64,000 nt of DNA from Nocardioides sp. AX2bis (GTDB lineage: Bacteria; Actinomycetota; Actinomycetes; Propionibacteriales; Nocardioidaceae). This document shows, piece by piece, positions 20,673 to 29,506 of this stretch (position 1 is the first letter of the stretch; each line of letters starts with the position of its first letter). The position numbers and the translations under genes were made by a program. Under the pieces are notes generated by a model, which was not told the origin of the DNA, did not search any database, and saw nothing but the letters and a program-made list of their open reading frames with translations. The stretch lies in contig NZ_LR733215.1 in assembly GCF_902506435.1 (NCBI RefSeq), positions 951,841-1,015,840 of the forward strand, in the 5' to 3' direction.

Positions 20673-22217
20673 GTGACCGAGACGTCCAGCACCGCCCCCG
20701 GCGACCCGAGCACCCCGCTCGCGGTGCGCCTGCGCGGCATCGGAAAGCGCTTCCCGGGGGTGATCGCCAACGACGACGTCAACATCGACGTGCGGCGCGG
20801 GACCATCCACGCCGTGGTCGGCGAGAACGGCGCCGGCAAGTCGACGCTGATGAAGATCCTGTACGGCGTCCAGCCGCCCGACTCGGGCACGATCGAGATC
20901 GGCGGGTCGCAGGTCAAGCTGTCCTCCCCGGCCGACGCGATCAAGGCCGGCGTCGGGATGGTCTTCCAGCACTTCATGCTGGCCGACAACCTGACCGTGC
21001 TCGAGAACGTCGTCCTCGGGGCCGAGAAGCAGCACGGCATCGGCCGCAAGGCCCGCGCCGAGGTGCGCCGCATCTCCGACGCCTACGGCCTCGGCGTCGA
21101 CCCGGACGCCCTGGTCGAGGACCTCGGCGTCGGTGCCCGCCAGCGCGTCGAGATCCTCAAGGTCCTCTTCCGCGGCGCGCGCACGATCATCCTCGACGAG
21201 CCGACGGCCGTCCTGGTGCCGCAGGAGGTCGACGAGCTCTTCGGCAACCTGCGCGAGCTGAAGAAGGAGGGCCTGGCCGTCCTGTTCATCTCCCACAAGC
21301 TCGACGAGGTCCTCTCGGTGGCCGACGAGATCACGGTCATCCGGCGCGGCACGACCGTCCGTACGGTGGTCCCCGCCGACGTCACCTCCCGCCAGCTCGC
21401 CGAGCTCATGGTCGGCTCCGAGCTGCCGTCCCCGGGGATCTCGGAGAAGGCGACCTCGACCCGGGTCCAGCTGGCCGTGACCGGGCTGACCCTGCACGAC
21501 GCGGCCGGCCGCGCCCTGCTCGACGACGTCACCTTCGAGATCCGCCGCGGCGAGATCCTCGGCATCGCCGGGGTCGAGGGCAACGGCCAGGCCGAGCTGG
21601 TCGAGGCCGTGATGGGCATGCGCCCCGGTGCCACCGGCTCGATCGTGCTCACCGACCAGGACCTCGCCCCGATGTCGACCCTGCGGCGCCGCGAGGCCGG
21701 GATCGGCTACATCCCCGAGGACCGCCACCGGCACGGGCTGCTGCTCGACTCGCCGCTGTGGGAGAACCGCGTGCTCGGCCACCAGTCCCGCCCGCCGAGC
21801 GCGTCCGGCCGCCTGATCAAGCGCGGCGCGGCCCGCGCCGACACCCAGCGCATCATCGACGCCTACGACGTGCGTACGCCCGGCACCGACGTCCCGGCCC
21901 GTGCGCTGTCCGGCGGCAACCAGCAGAAGCTGATCGTGGGCCGCGAGATGAGCGGCGACCCGATCCTGCTGATCGCCGCCCACCCGACCCGGGGCGTCGA
22001 CGTCGGCGCCCAGGCCGCCATCTGGAACCACATCCGCGAGGCCCGTGCCGACGGGCTCTCGGTGCTGCTGATCTCGGCCGACCTCGACGAGCTGATCGGG
22101 CTGTCGGACCGGATCGAGGTCGTCCTGCGCGGCCGGCTGGTCGGCGAGTTCGACCCGAGCGACGTGACGCCCGAGCAGCTCGGCTCGGCCATGACCGGCG
22201 CCGGGAGCGCGGCATGA
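20673..22217 (+). CDS. Nucleoside ABC transporter ATP-binding protein (fused double ABC)
   Basis: 514-residue protein with two ABC domains (about residues 17-250 and 265-505), as in sugar and nucleoside (CUT2/NupA-type) importers. The first domain has Walker A GENGAGKST at 50-58 but a diverged signature LGVGARQRVEI. The second has a degenerate Walker A (GVEGNGQAEL) and a canonical LSGGNQQ signature. Such asymmetry is normal for the family. The GTG start follows AGGAGG by 11 nt. Its stop overlaps the next ATG by 4 nt. Confidence 0.94.
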   Translation: MTETSSTAPGDPSTPLAVRLRGIGKRFPGVIANDDVNIDVRRGTIHAVVGENGAGKSTLMKILYGVQPPDSGTIEIGGSQVKLSSPADAIKAGVGMVFQHFMLADNLTVLENVVLGAEKQHGIGRKARAEVRRISDAYGLGVDPDALVEDLGVGARQRVEILKVLFRGARTIILDEPTAVLVPQEVDELFGNLRELKKEGLAVLFISHKLDEVLSVADEITVIRRGTTVRTVVPADVTSRQLAELMVGSELPSPGISEKATSTRVQLAVTGLTLHDAAGRALLDDVTFEIRRGEILGIAGVEGNGQAELVEAVMGMRPGATGSIVLTDQDLAPMSTLRRREAGIGYIPEDRHRHGLLLDSPLWENRVLGHQSRPPSASGRLIKRGAARADTQRIIDAYDVRTPGTDVPARALSGGNQQKLIVGREMSGDPILLIAAHPTRGVDVGAQAAIWNHIREARADGLSVLLISADLDELIGLSDRIEVVLRGRLVGEFDPSDVTPEQLGSAMTGAGSAA

Positions 22218-23353
22218 CCCGGGTCCTGCGCGCCCTGCTGGGCCTCCTCGCGCCGCTGCTCGCCCTGGTCGCGGCGTTCGTGATCACCAGCCTGGTGCTG
22301 ATCAGCGCCGGCGACCCGGTCGGGGAGGTGTGGTCCGAGATCCTCCAGGTCCCCGAGACCCGCAACGTGGCCAACATCGTCAACCAGGCGTGCGTCCTCT
22401 ACCTCTCCGGCCTGGCGGTCGCCGTCGCCTTCCGGATGAACCTGTTCAACATCGGCGTCGACGGGCAGTACCGGATCGCGGCGTTCGTCGGCGCGGTCGT
22501 GGCCGGCGAGGCCTGGCTGCCGGGCTACCTGAACACCGCGCTCGCGATCGTGTGCGCGATGGCCGTCGGTGCCCTGTGGGCCGGCATCGCCGGGGTGCTG
22601 CGCGCGACCCGTGGCGTCAGCGAGGTCATCTCCACGATCATGCTGAACTTCATCTCCACCAGCGTCGTGGCCTACCTCCTGCGTGAGGCCGCGGTCCGCG
22701 AGGAGGGCAGCAACACGATCGGCACCAAGGAGATCCCCGAGGGCAGCCGGATCGGCCCCATCCCGCTGGCGGCCGCCGACAGCGGACCCACGGCCGAGAT
22801 CTACGGCTTCGTGGTGCTCGCGGTGCTGGCCGGGGTGGCGTACTGGTTCGTGATGAGCCGCACCCGCTTCGGCTTCGACCTGCGCGCGACCGGGCAGTCG
22901 ACGACCGCGGCCGTGGCCAGCGGGATCAACGTGCGCCGGATGACCATCATCACGATGATGCTGTCGGGTGCCGTGGCCGGCCTGGTCGGCCTGCCGATCC
23001 TGTTCGGCGAGGCGTACAGCTACGGCTCGACGTTCCAGTCCGGGCTGGGCTTCGCCGGCATCGCGATCGCGCTGCTGGGCCGCAACAACCCGGTCGGGAT
23101 CGCGCTGGCCGCGCTGCTGTTCGCCTTCCTGGAGGAGCAGTCCAACCCGCTGCAGATCCTGGTCGGCGTCTCCCCGGAGATCGTGGCCATCACCCAGGGC
23201 GTCATCGTCCTGACCGTCGTCATCTCCTACGAGGTCGTCCGGCGCTTCCTCACCCGTCGCGAGCAGAGCCGCGTGGCGAAGGCGGAGCGCCCGGCGGACC
23301 CGGCAGGTCCTGCCGACCCCGCCCCGACCCAGGACCAGGAGGCCCGCGCATGA
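22214..23353 (+). CDS. Nucleoside ABC transporter permease (first)
   Basis: 379-residue inner-membrane permease of the BPD_transp_2 family (NupB/YufP-like), with about nine helices. FRMNLFNIGVDGQYRIAAFV near residue 75-94 is the family-conserved loop. The last 30 residues are a charged, Pro/Ala-rich cytoplasmic tail. It is joined by 4-nt overlaps to the ATPase before it and the second permease after it, so ATPase and both permeases should be made in step. Confidence 0.92.
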   Translation: MTRVLRALLGLLAPLLALVAAFVITSLVLISAGDPVGEVWSEILQVPETRNVANIVNQACVLYLSGLAVAVAFRMNLFNIGVDGQYRIAAFVGAVVAGEAWLPGYLNTALAIVCAMAVGALWAGIAGVLRATRGVSEVISTIMLNFISTSVVAYLLREAAVREEGSNTIGTKEIPEGSRIGPIPLAAADSGPTAEIYGFVVLAVLAGVAYWFVMSRTRFGFDLRATGQSTTAAVASGINVRRMTIITMMLSGAVAGLVGLPILFGEAYSYGSTFQSGLGFAGIAIALLGRNNPVGIALAALLFAFLEEQSNPLQILVGVSPEIVAITQGVIVLTVVISYEVVRRFLTRREQSRVAKAERPADPAGPADPAPTQDQEARA

Positions 23354-24618
23354 GCGTCGTGACCGACCCCGTCGCCACGGCGCCCGCGCCGTCCTCGCGC
23401 AGCCAACGCCGGCTGCGCCCGGCCTACTGGTGGATCCTCGGCATCGTCGGCTTCATCGCCCTGCTCTCGCTCCTCGAGCGGGTCACCGGCGCCGACGACC
23501 TGACCTCGGCCGGCACGGTCGGGGCCACCCTGATCGCGACGATGCCGATCATGCTCGCCGCCCTCGGTGGGCTGTGGGCCGAGCGGGCCGGCGTGGTCAA
23601 CATCGGCCTCGAGGGGATGATGATCCTCGGCACCTTCGGGGCCGGGTTCTTCGCGTTCACCTACGGCCCCTGGATCGGCGTGGCCGGCTCGATCGCCCTC
23701 GGCATGGTCGGCGGCCTCGTGCACGCGCTGGCCACCGTCGTGTTCGGCGTCGACCACATCATCTCCGGCGTCGCGATCAACATCATCGCGCTCGGCGCCG
23801 TGCAGTACCTCGCCGCGCTGACCTTCAGCGGCGTCGAGGGCGGTGGTCCGACCCAGTCGCCGAAGATCGGCGACGTCCCGACGATCTCCTTCCCGGCGCT
23901 GGGCGACCGGTTGGGCGAGGTCGAGGACAACAACTGGTTCTTCGTCTCCGAGCTCGCCGCGATCGCCCGCGCCCTCGTCACGAACCTGTCCGTGCTGGTG
24001 CTCATCTCCCTGGCCCTGGTCGTCCTGTCGTACGTCGTGCTGTGGCGCACCGCCTTCGGGCTGCGCCTGCGCTCGTGCGGCGAGAGCCCGGCGGCCGCGG
24101 AGTCCCTGGGCGTGGCGGTGATGCGCTACAAGTTCATCGCCGTGCTCATCTCCGGCGGGCTGGCCGGCCTGGCCGGCGGGTTCCTGGCCATGGTCGCCTC
24201 CAGCAACTACCGCGAGGGCCAGACCGGCGGGCGCGGCTACATCGGCCTCGCCGCGATGATCTTCGGCAACTGGCGTCCCGGCGGCCTGCTCGCGGGCTCC
24301 GGGCTGTTCGGCTACACCGAGACCCTCGGGCTGCGCCAGGGCGGCACCTCGGTGCGCGCGCTGCTGCTGCTCGTCTCGCTCCTGGCGATCGCGTTCGCGA
24401 TCTGGCAGGTGCGCCGCACGAACTTCACCACCGCGGCGGTGGTCTTCGTGATCGGTGCCGCGATCGGGGCGGTCTACCTGTCCATCGACCAGGTGCCGGG
24501 CGACTTCACGCGGATGACGCCGTACGTCATCACGCTGCTGGTGCTCGCCTTCGCCAGCCAACGGCTGCGGATGCCCGCGGCCGACGGACAGGTCTACCGC
24601 AAGGGGAGTGCCGGATGA
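23350..24618 (+). CDS. Nucleoside ABC transporter permease (second)
   Basis: 422-residue partner permease (NupC/YufQ-like). AERAGVVNIGLEGMMILGTF at about residues 78-97 is the hallmark that pairs with the same loop in the first permease. The protein is longer than usual because of an extra helix pair at the C terminus after residue 340. It overlaps the first permease and the cytidine deaminase by 4 nt each (ATGA), linking import directly to nucleoside breakdown. Confidence 0.92.
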   Translation: MSVVTDPVATAPAPSSRSQRRLRPAYWWILGIVGFIALLSLLERVTGADDLTSAGTVGATLIATMPIMLAALGGLWAERAGVVNIGLEGMMILGTFGAGFFAFTYGPWIGVAGSIALGMVGGLVHALATVVFGVDHIISGVAINIIALGAVQYLAALTFSGVEGGGPTQSPKIGDVPTISFPALGDRLGEVEDNNWFFVSELAAIARALVTNLSVLVLISLALVVLSYVVLWRTAFGLRLRSCGESPAAAESLGVAVMRYKFIAVLISGGLAGLAGGFLAMVASSNYREGQTGGRGYIGLAAMIFGNWRPGGLLAGSGLFGYTETLGLRQGGTSVRALLLLVSLLAIAFAIWQVRRTNFTTAAVVFVIGAAIGAVYLSIDQVPGDFTRMTPYVITLLVLAFASQRLRMPAADGQVYRKGSAG

Positions 24619-25022
24619 GCGAGGACGGGACGCCCCTGGACTTCGACTGGGAGGCCCTGCGCGCCGAGGCCCGCGAGGCCATGGCGCACGCCTACGCGCC
24701 GTACTCCGGCTACCAGGTCGGCGCCGCCGCGCTGGTCGCCGACGGCCGCGTCGTCTCGGGCTGCAACGTCGAGAACGCGGCGTACGGCGTGGCGCTCTGC
24801 GCCGAGTGCGGGCTGGTCAGCGACCTGCACCGGGGCGGTGGGGGTCGGTTGACGCACTTCGTGTGCGTGGACGGCGAGGGCGCGGTGATCATGCCCTGCG
24901 GGCGCTGTCGTCAGCTGCTGTCGGAGAACGGCGGGCCGGGCCTGCTGCTGCAGACGGTCTCGGGGGTCAGGCGGATGGACGAGGTGCTGCCGGATGCGTT
25001 CGGTCCCGACGACCTCGGCTGA
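24615..25022 (+). CDS. cdd: Cytidine deaminase
   Basis: 135-residue zinc enzyme turning cytidine and deoxycytidine into uridine and deoxyuridine. The active site reads C62-A63-E64, with E64 as proton shuttle, and P94-C95-G-R-C98 supplying the other zinc ligands. NVENAAYG at 51-58 binds the nucleoside ribose. Length is that of the homotetrameric class. The start overlaps the permease stop by 4 nt, and the last 29 nt overlap the P450 gene in a different frame. Confidence 0.95.
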   Translation: MSEDGTPLDFDWEALRAEAREAMAHAYAPYSGYQVGAAALVADGRVVSGCNVENAAYGVALCAECGLVSDLHRGGGGRLTHFVCVDGEGAVIMPCGRCRQLLSENGGPGLLLQTVSGVRRMDEVLPDAFGPDDLG

Positions 25023-26202
25023 CCTCACCGACCCCGGCTTCCTCGCCGACCCGTACCCCGTCCTCGCCGCGCTGCGCGAGCAGGGGCCGGTGCTGCGGCA
25101 CGAGCCCACCGGGCGCTGGCTGGTCCTCGACCACGCCGGGGTCGGCCGCGCGCTGCGCGACCGTCGGCTGGGCCGGGTCTGGCGCGACCGGGAGCCGGCC
25201 GACGCGCTGGCCCCGTTCAACCTGCTGCACCGTCACCAGATGATGGAGAACGAGCCGCCCGACCACACCCGGCTGCGGCGCCCGGTCGCGGCCGCCTTCA
25301 ACCGCGGGCACGTCGAGCGGCTGCGCCCTCGCGTGCGCGAGCTCGCCGCCGGGCTGCTCGACGAGGTGGCCGGTGCGGCCGCCACGGACGCGGGGTTCGA
25401 CGTCGTGGGGGAGTACGCCGAGCCGTTGCCCGTGCTCGTCATCGCCGAGCTCCTCGGCGTGCCGGCCTCCCACGCGCCCGACCTGCGGGCGTGGTCGCAG
25501 GCCATCGTGCGGATGTACGAGACCGCGCCGTCGCCGGCGGTCGTCAGCACCGCGGTGGCGGCCGCAGCCGACTTCGCCGCGCTGGTCCGCGACCTGGCCG
25601 ACCTGCGGCGCCGGCAGCCGGCCGACGACCTGGTCAGCGACCTGGTCGCCACCGAGCTCTCCGCCGACGAGGTCGTCGCCTCCGCGGTGCTGCTGCTCAA
25701 CGCCGGCCACGAGGCGTCGGTGAACGTCTTCGGCAACGGCCTGGTCGGCCTGCTGCGGGCCGGTCTCTGGCCGGTCGCCGCCGACGCGGCCCCGACGGCG
25801 GTCGAGGAGATGCTGCGCCACGACGCCGCCCTCCAGCTCTTCGAGCGCACCGCCACCACCGAGATCGAGCTCGCCGGCGGCCACGTCGTGCCGCAGGGCG
25901 GCACGGTCGCCCTGCTGCTGGGCTCGGCCAACCGGGACCCGGCGGCCTTCGCCGACGCCGACGTCATGGATCCCACCCGCGACCCCAACCCGCACGTGTC
26001 CTTCGGTGCGGGCGTCCACTTCTGCCTCGGGGCGCCGCTGGCCCGGATGGAGCTGGCCGAGTCGGTGGCGCTGCTGGCGACGCGGCTGCCCGGCCTCGCG
26101 CTGGCGGGGGAGCCCGTACGCCGTCCCACGTTCGTGCTCCGGGGCTACGAGCAGGTCCGGGTGCGCGACGGCGGCGGGGCCGACGATAGGTTCCCGGCGT
26201 GA
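24994..26202 (+). CDS. Cytochrome P450
   Basis: 402-residue soluble bacterial P450. The haem-ligand loop is FGAGVHFCLG with C344; E272-x-x-R275 is the K-helix pair. The I-helix reads AGHEAS (237-242), so the usual catalytic threonine is Ala241, as in P450eryF (CYP107A1), where substrate water takes over the proton relay. The 29-nt overlap with cdd and the GTGA overlap with deoA place it inside the nucleoside operon. No ferredoxin or ferredoxin reductase gene is nearby, so electrons must come from elsewhere. Substrate is unknown; a nucleoside is only a suggestion from context. Confidence 0.93.
   Translation: MRSVPTTSADLTDPGFLADPYPVLAALREQGPVLRHEPTGRWLVLDHAGVGRALRDRRLGRVWRDREPADALAPFNLLHRHQMMENEPPDHTRLRRPVAAAFNRGHVERLRPRVRELAAGLLDEVAGAAATDAGFDVVGEYAEPLPVLVIAELLGVPASHAPDLRAWSQAIVRMYETAPSPAVVSTAVAAAADFAALVRDLADLRRRQPADDLVSDLVATELSADEVVASAVLLLNAGHEASVNVFGNGLVGLLRAGLWPVAADAAPTAVEEMLRHDAALQLFERTATTEIELAGGHVVPQGGTVALLLGSANRDPAAFADADVMDPTRDPNPHVSFGAGVHFCLGAPLARMELAESVALLATRLPGLALAGEPVRRPTFVLRGYEQVRVRDGGGADDRFPA
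26187..26192 (+). promoter_or_regulatory. Putative internal -10 box before deoA
   Basis: TAGGTT inside the P450 3' end lies 6 nt before the deoA GTG. It could provide an internal leaderless transcript. Confidence 0.35.
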
Positions 26203-27491
26203 GTCACGAGCCGCACGACGCCGTCGAGGTCATCACCGCCAAGCGCGACGGAGGTCGGCTGTCCGACAGCCAGGTCGACTGGGTGGTCGACGCCTACACC
26301 CGCGGCGTGGTCGCCGACGAGCAGATGTCCGCGCTCGCGATGGCCATCCTGCTCAACGGCATGGAGCGCGAGGAGATCGCCCGCTGGACCGCGGCGATGA
26401 TCGCCTCGGGCGAGCGGATGGACTTCTCCTCCCTGTCCCGACCGACCGCCGACAAGCACTCCACCGGCGGCGTGGGCGACAAGATCACCCTCCCGCTGGC
26501 GCCGCTGGTCGCCGCCTGCGGCGTGGCCGTGCCCCAGCTGTCCGGGCGGGGCCTCGGCCACACCGGCGGCACGCTCGACAAGCTCGAGTCGGTCTCCGGC
26601 TGGCGCGCCGCGCTGTCCAACGAGGCGATGCTGCGCCAGCTCGAGGACGTCGGCGCCGTGATCTGCGCGGCCGGCGACGGGCTCGCGCCCGCCGACAAGA
26701 AGCTATACGCCCTGCGCGACGTCACCGGCACCGTCGAGGCGATCCCTCTGATCGCCTCCTCGATCATGAGCAAGAAGATCGCCGAGGGCACCGGCTCGCT
26801 CGTGCTCGACGTCAAGGTGGGCACCGGCGCGTTCATGAAGACCCCCGAGCGGGCTCGCGAGCTGGCGGAGACCATGGTCGCCCTCGGCACCGACGCCGGG
26901 GTGACCACCGTGGCGCTGCTGACCGAGATGAGCACCCCGCTCGGGCTGACCGCCGGCAACGCGATCGAGGTCGAGGAGTCCGTCGAGGTCCTCGCCGGAG
27001 GCGGCCCCGCCGACGTCGTCGAGCTGACCGTCGCCCTGGCTCGCGAGATGCTCGCGGCCGCGGGGCGCCCCGACGTCGACCCGGCCGCGAAGCTGGCCGA
27101 CGGGTCCGCGATGGACGCCTGGCGGGCGATGATCGGCGCCCAGGGCGGCGACCCCGGCGCGGCGCTGCCGGTGGCACGCGAGTCGCACGTGGTGACCGCC
27201 CCGGCCGACGGCGTCCTGACCCGCCTGGACGCGATGGCCGTCGGGACCGCCGCGTGGCGCCTCGGCGCCGGCCGTGCCCGCAAGGAGGACCCGGTGCAGG
27301 CCGGGGCCGGCGTGCGCTGGCACGCCCGCCCGGGGGACGCCGTGCGGGCCGGCCAGCCGCTGATGACGCTGCTGACCGACGAGCCGGCCCGCTTCGACCG
27401 GGCGCTGGCCGCGCTCGAGGGCGGGTACGACGTCGCGCCGGCCGGGACGGCGTACGAGCCCGGCCCGCTGGTCATCGACCGGATCGGCTGA
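26199..27491 (+). CDS. deoA: Thymidine phosphorylase
   Basis: 430-residue pyrimidine-nucleoside phosphorylase that splits thymidine or deoxyuridine with phosphate to the base and deoxyribose-1-phosphate. KHSTGGVGDK (86-95) binds phosphate and SGRGLGHTGGTLDKLE (115-130) is the family signature. The N-terminal helical domain and C-terminal alpha/beta domain are complete. It is the final gene of the importer-cdd-P450 run; cdd would supply deoxyuridine and DeoC (34.7 kb) would consume the sugar phosphate after isomerisation. Confidence 0.96.
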   Translation: MSHEPHDAVEVITAKRDGGRLSDSQVDWVVDAYTRGVVADEQMSALAMAILLNGMEREEIARWTAAMIASGERMDFSSLSRPTADKHSTGGVGDKITLPLAPLVAACGVAVPQLSGRGLGHTGGTLDKLESVSGWRAALSNEAMLRQLEDVGAVICAAGDGLAPADKKLYALRDVTGTVEAIPLIASSIMSKKIAEGTGSLVLDVKVGTGAFMKTPERARELAETMVALGTDAGVTTVALLTEMSTPLGLTAGNAIEVEESVEVLAGGGPADVVELTVALAREMLAAAGRPDVDPAAKLADGSAMDAWRAMIGAQGGDPGAALPVARESHVVTAPADGVLTRLDAMAVGTAAWRLGAGRARKEDPVQAGAGVRWHARPGDAVRAGQPLMTLLTDEPARFDRALAALEGGYDVAPAGTAYEPGPLVIDRIG

Positions 27492-27508
27492 CGCCGCCCC
27501 GCTGAGCC

Positions 27509-27820
27509 TCAGACGATCGTGGTGACCCCACCGCTGACGATCGTCGCGCCGCCGCTGGCGAAGTTCGCCAGGTCGCCCACGGCGGCCTGCCCGGCCTCGC
27601 TGCCCATCGCGGCCTGGAAGGCCTGGGCGTCGTCGAAGGTGAGCGTCGCGATCAGGTGCTCGGCGCGCGTGCCGTCGGCGCCCGGGTCGGGCGAGACGGT
27701 CGTGTAGGACCGCAGGCCCGGCAGCGTGCTCGCGAGCGGGGCGTGGGTCTCGGCGTAGTGGCGGTCGAAGGCGTCCGCGTCGGTGGGGTGGTGGTAGATG
27801 ACGACGAGCTGGTAGGTCAT
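27509..27820 (-). CDS. EthD family protein
   Basis: 103-residue dimeric alpha+beta barrel protein. The opening YQLVVIYHHPTDADAFDRHY and ETHAPLASTLPGL are typical of the EthD domain, first seen beside a P450 in ethyl tert-butyl ether degradation. Biochemical function is unknown in most cases. It converges on deoA with a 17-bp gap and lies 1.3 kb from the P450, an association that may be chance. A repetitive C terminus (SGGATIVSGGVTTIV) is notable. Confidence 0.8.
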   Translation of the reverse strand: MTYQLVVIYHHPTDADAFDRHYAETHAPLASTLPGLRSYTTVSPDPGADGTRAEHLIATLTFDDAQAFQAAMGSEAGQAAVGDLANFASGGATIVSGGVTTIV

Positions 27821-27888
27821 GGGACCGACCCTGCCCCATCCGGGGCCGCAGGGGAATGCCCGACCGGGCAGGTGCGGTTGGGGCGGAC

Positions 27889-28815
27889 ATGGCCATGCAG
27901 TGGATCGCGACCCGTCCCGGCGACCTCGACGTGCTGTCGTTCGAGGAGGTCGAGGTGCCCGCGCCCGGTCCCGGCGAGGTGACGATCGAGGTGCGCGCCG
28001 CCGGGGTGAACCCGGCCGACCACAAGCACGTGGCGCGCGGCGGGGAGTTCCCGCGCGGCGTCGGGTACGAGGTCGCCGGCGTGCTGACCGCGCTCGGCCC
28101 GGACACCGAGATCGCCACCGGCGGGGGCGCCGTCGGCGACGAGGTCGTGGCGTTCCGGGTGCAGGGCGGCTGGGCCACCTCGCTCACCGTGGCGGCCGCC
28201 GACGTGCTGGCCAAGCCGGCCGGCCTGGGCTGGGCCGAGGCCGCCAACCTGCTCCTGGCCGGCGCGACGGCGGCCGAGATGCTCCACGTCACCGGCTGCG
28301 CGGCGGGGGAGACCGTCCTCGCGCACGGCGCCTCCGGCGCGGTCGGGGTCAGCCTGCTGCAGCAGGCCGCGGCGCTGGGGGTCCGGGTGGTCGGCACCGC
28401 CTCCGAGGCCCGCGCCGGCGAGGTGGAGCGCTTCGGTGGCGTGCCGGTGGCGTACGGCCCCGGGCTGGCTGACCGCGTGCGCGCCCTGGCCCCCGACGGC
28501 GTCGTGGCGGCGCTGGACTGCGTGGGCACCGACGAAGCCGTCGAGACCTCCCTGGAGCTCGTCGCCGACCGGGACCGGATCGTCACCATCGCCGCCCAGC
28601 ACCGCGCCGAGGCCGACGGGATCCGCGTCATCGGCGGCACGATGCCAGCCAGCAAGACCTTCCGCGACGCCGTCCGCGCCGACCTGCTCGCGCAGGCCGG
28701 CGACGGGCGCCTCGTGGTGCCGGTCGCCCGCACGTACCCCTTGGCGGACGCGCTGGACGCCGCCCGACTCCTGCAGGCCGGCCACCCCGGCGGGAAGCTC
28801 GCGCTGCTGCCCTGA
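27889..28815 (+). CDS. Quinone oxidoreductase-like MDR family protein
   Basis: 308-residue medium-chain dehydrogenase/reductase. The N-terminal GroES-like domain (GEVTIEVRAAGVNPADHK) lacks the zinc-ligand cysteines of alcohol dehydrogenases, and the Rossmann loop reads HGASGAVGVSLLQQAAALG (about residues 146-164), a quinone-reductase-type AxGxVG variant. It probably reduces quinones or enones with NADPH. I chose the ATG at 27889; the upstream ATG at 27856 and an ATG two codons later are possible. It is divergent from the EthD gene. Confidence 0.82.
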   Translation: MAMQWIATRPGDLDVLSFEEVEVPAPGPGEVTIEVRAAGVNPADHKHVARGGEFPRGVGYEVAGVLTALGPDTEIATGGGAVGDEVVAFRVQGGWATSLTVAAADVLAKPAGLGWAEAANLLLAGATAAEMLHVTGCAAGETVLAHGASGAVGVSLLQQAAALGVRVVGTASEARAGEVERFGGVPVAYGPGLADRVRALAPDGVVAALDCVGTDEAVETSLELVADRDRIVTIAAQHRAEADGIRVIGGTMPASKTFRDAVRADLLAQAGDGRLVVPVARTYPLADALDAARLLQAGHPGGKLALLP

Positions 28816-28828
28816 CCGGTCTTCCGGA

Positions 28829-28887
28829 CGCTGCCTCACGTTCGTGTGGGCTGAGGGGCCGTTCACCCACAACAACGTGAGGCAGCG
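28829..28887. repeat. Dispersed palindromic element A, copy 1
   Basis: Two 22-bp arms (28829-28850 and 28866-28887, 20 of 22 matching) flank a 15-nt centre. The arm contains CTGCCTCACGTTCGTGTGG, which recurs as a perfect palindrome at 63154-63212. Confidence 0.85.
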
Positions 28888-28912
28888 ACCTGCTCAGCCC
28901 TCGGGCCGCGGC

Positions 28913-28975
28913 GATAGTCCCTGACGAAATCGCTGGGGATCGGGCTTGGCCACGACGATTTCGTCAGGGACTATC
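28913..28975. repeat. Palindromic element B at the 3' end of the orphan gene
   Basis: Perfect 20-bp arms (28913-28932 and 28956-28975; GATAGTCCCTGACGAAATCG) flank a 23-nt centre. The stop codon of the gene at 28964-29500 lies inside the right arm. It could act as a terminator, or be an inserted repeat that re-shaped the gene's end. Confidence 0.8.
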
Positions 28976-29500
28976 CCGGCCACGGCGAAGCCGGTCCCCG
29001 GGTGGGTCGGGCTCGACGTCGAAGAGGTCCACGCCGCGTTCACGCAAGCCTCGGAGCACCCGGCCGCTGACGCACAGCGGCATGCTGGGTCCGCCGGGAA
29101 GGTAGGAGTGCACCTCCGCCGCCGGGTCGGTCGGCTCGACGAGGCCGACGTAGCCCGGGAGCGACTCCCCGGACCGCAGCACGACGTCCGCCTCGTAGGT
29201 GCTGAGGCCGGTGACCCCCAGGTCGCGGAGCGCCTCGGCGAACCGTGTCGAGACGACCTTGACCTGCAGACCGCCGCAGTGAAGGACGCCGTTGCGACGC
29301 AACGGGGCACGGCAGCCCTCCATCTGCGCGTACCAGATGCTGAACCCGAGCTGGTCGAGCTGACCCGTGGCGACGAGGTCGACGATGTCCCGGCCGTCGG
29401 GCAGCAGCCACGGCCCGTACTTCGGCTGGTCCGGCCACGTGAGCGAGACCCAGAGGTCACGGATCGCGGACCGGCCCTGCACCAGCCACCAGCCGGTCAC
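28964..29500 (-). CDS. Hypothetical protein, family not recognised
   Basis: 178-residue soluble protein with normal-looking composition: aromatic and charged residues are spread evenly (WWLVQGRSAIRDLWVSLTWP at the start, then GFSIWYAQMEGCRAPLRRNG). No signal peptide or membrane helix. The body resembles small immunity or DUF1629-like proteins only in general character; I do not assign a family. The last 11 residues (GDRLRRGRDSP) look non-native and are encoded partly by palindromic element B, so the true C terminus may have been replaced. It lies 6 nt after the MaoC gene on the same strand, possibly co-transcribed. Confidence 0.6.
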   Translation of the reverse strand: MTGWWLVQGRSAIRDLWVSLTWPDQPKYGPWLLPDGRDIVDLVATGQLDQLGFSIWYAQMEGCRAPLRRNGVLHCGGLQVKVVSTRFAEALRDLGVTGLSTYEADVVLRSGESLPGYVGLVEPTDPAAEVHSYLPGGPSMPLCVSGRVLRGLRERGVDLFDVEPDPPGDRLRRGRDSP

Positions 29501-29506
29501 CCCAGC

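Noticed and set aside
17462..21073. 1200-residue antisense reading frame over meaB, the amidohydrolase and the BMP gene
   Set aside because: It crosses three well-supported genes and has no domain; it is a by-product of high GC.
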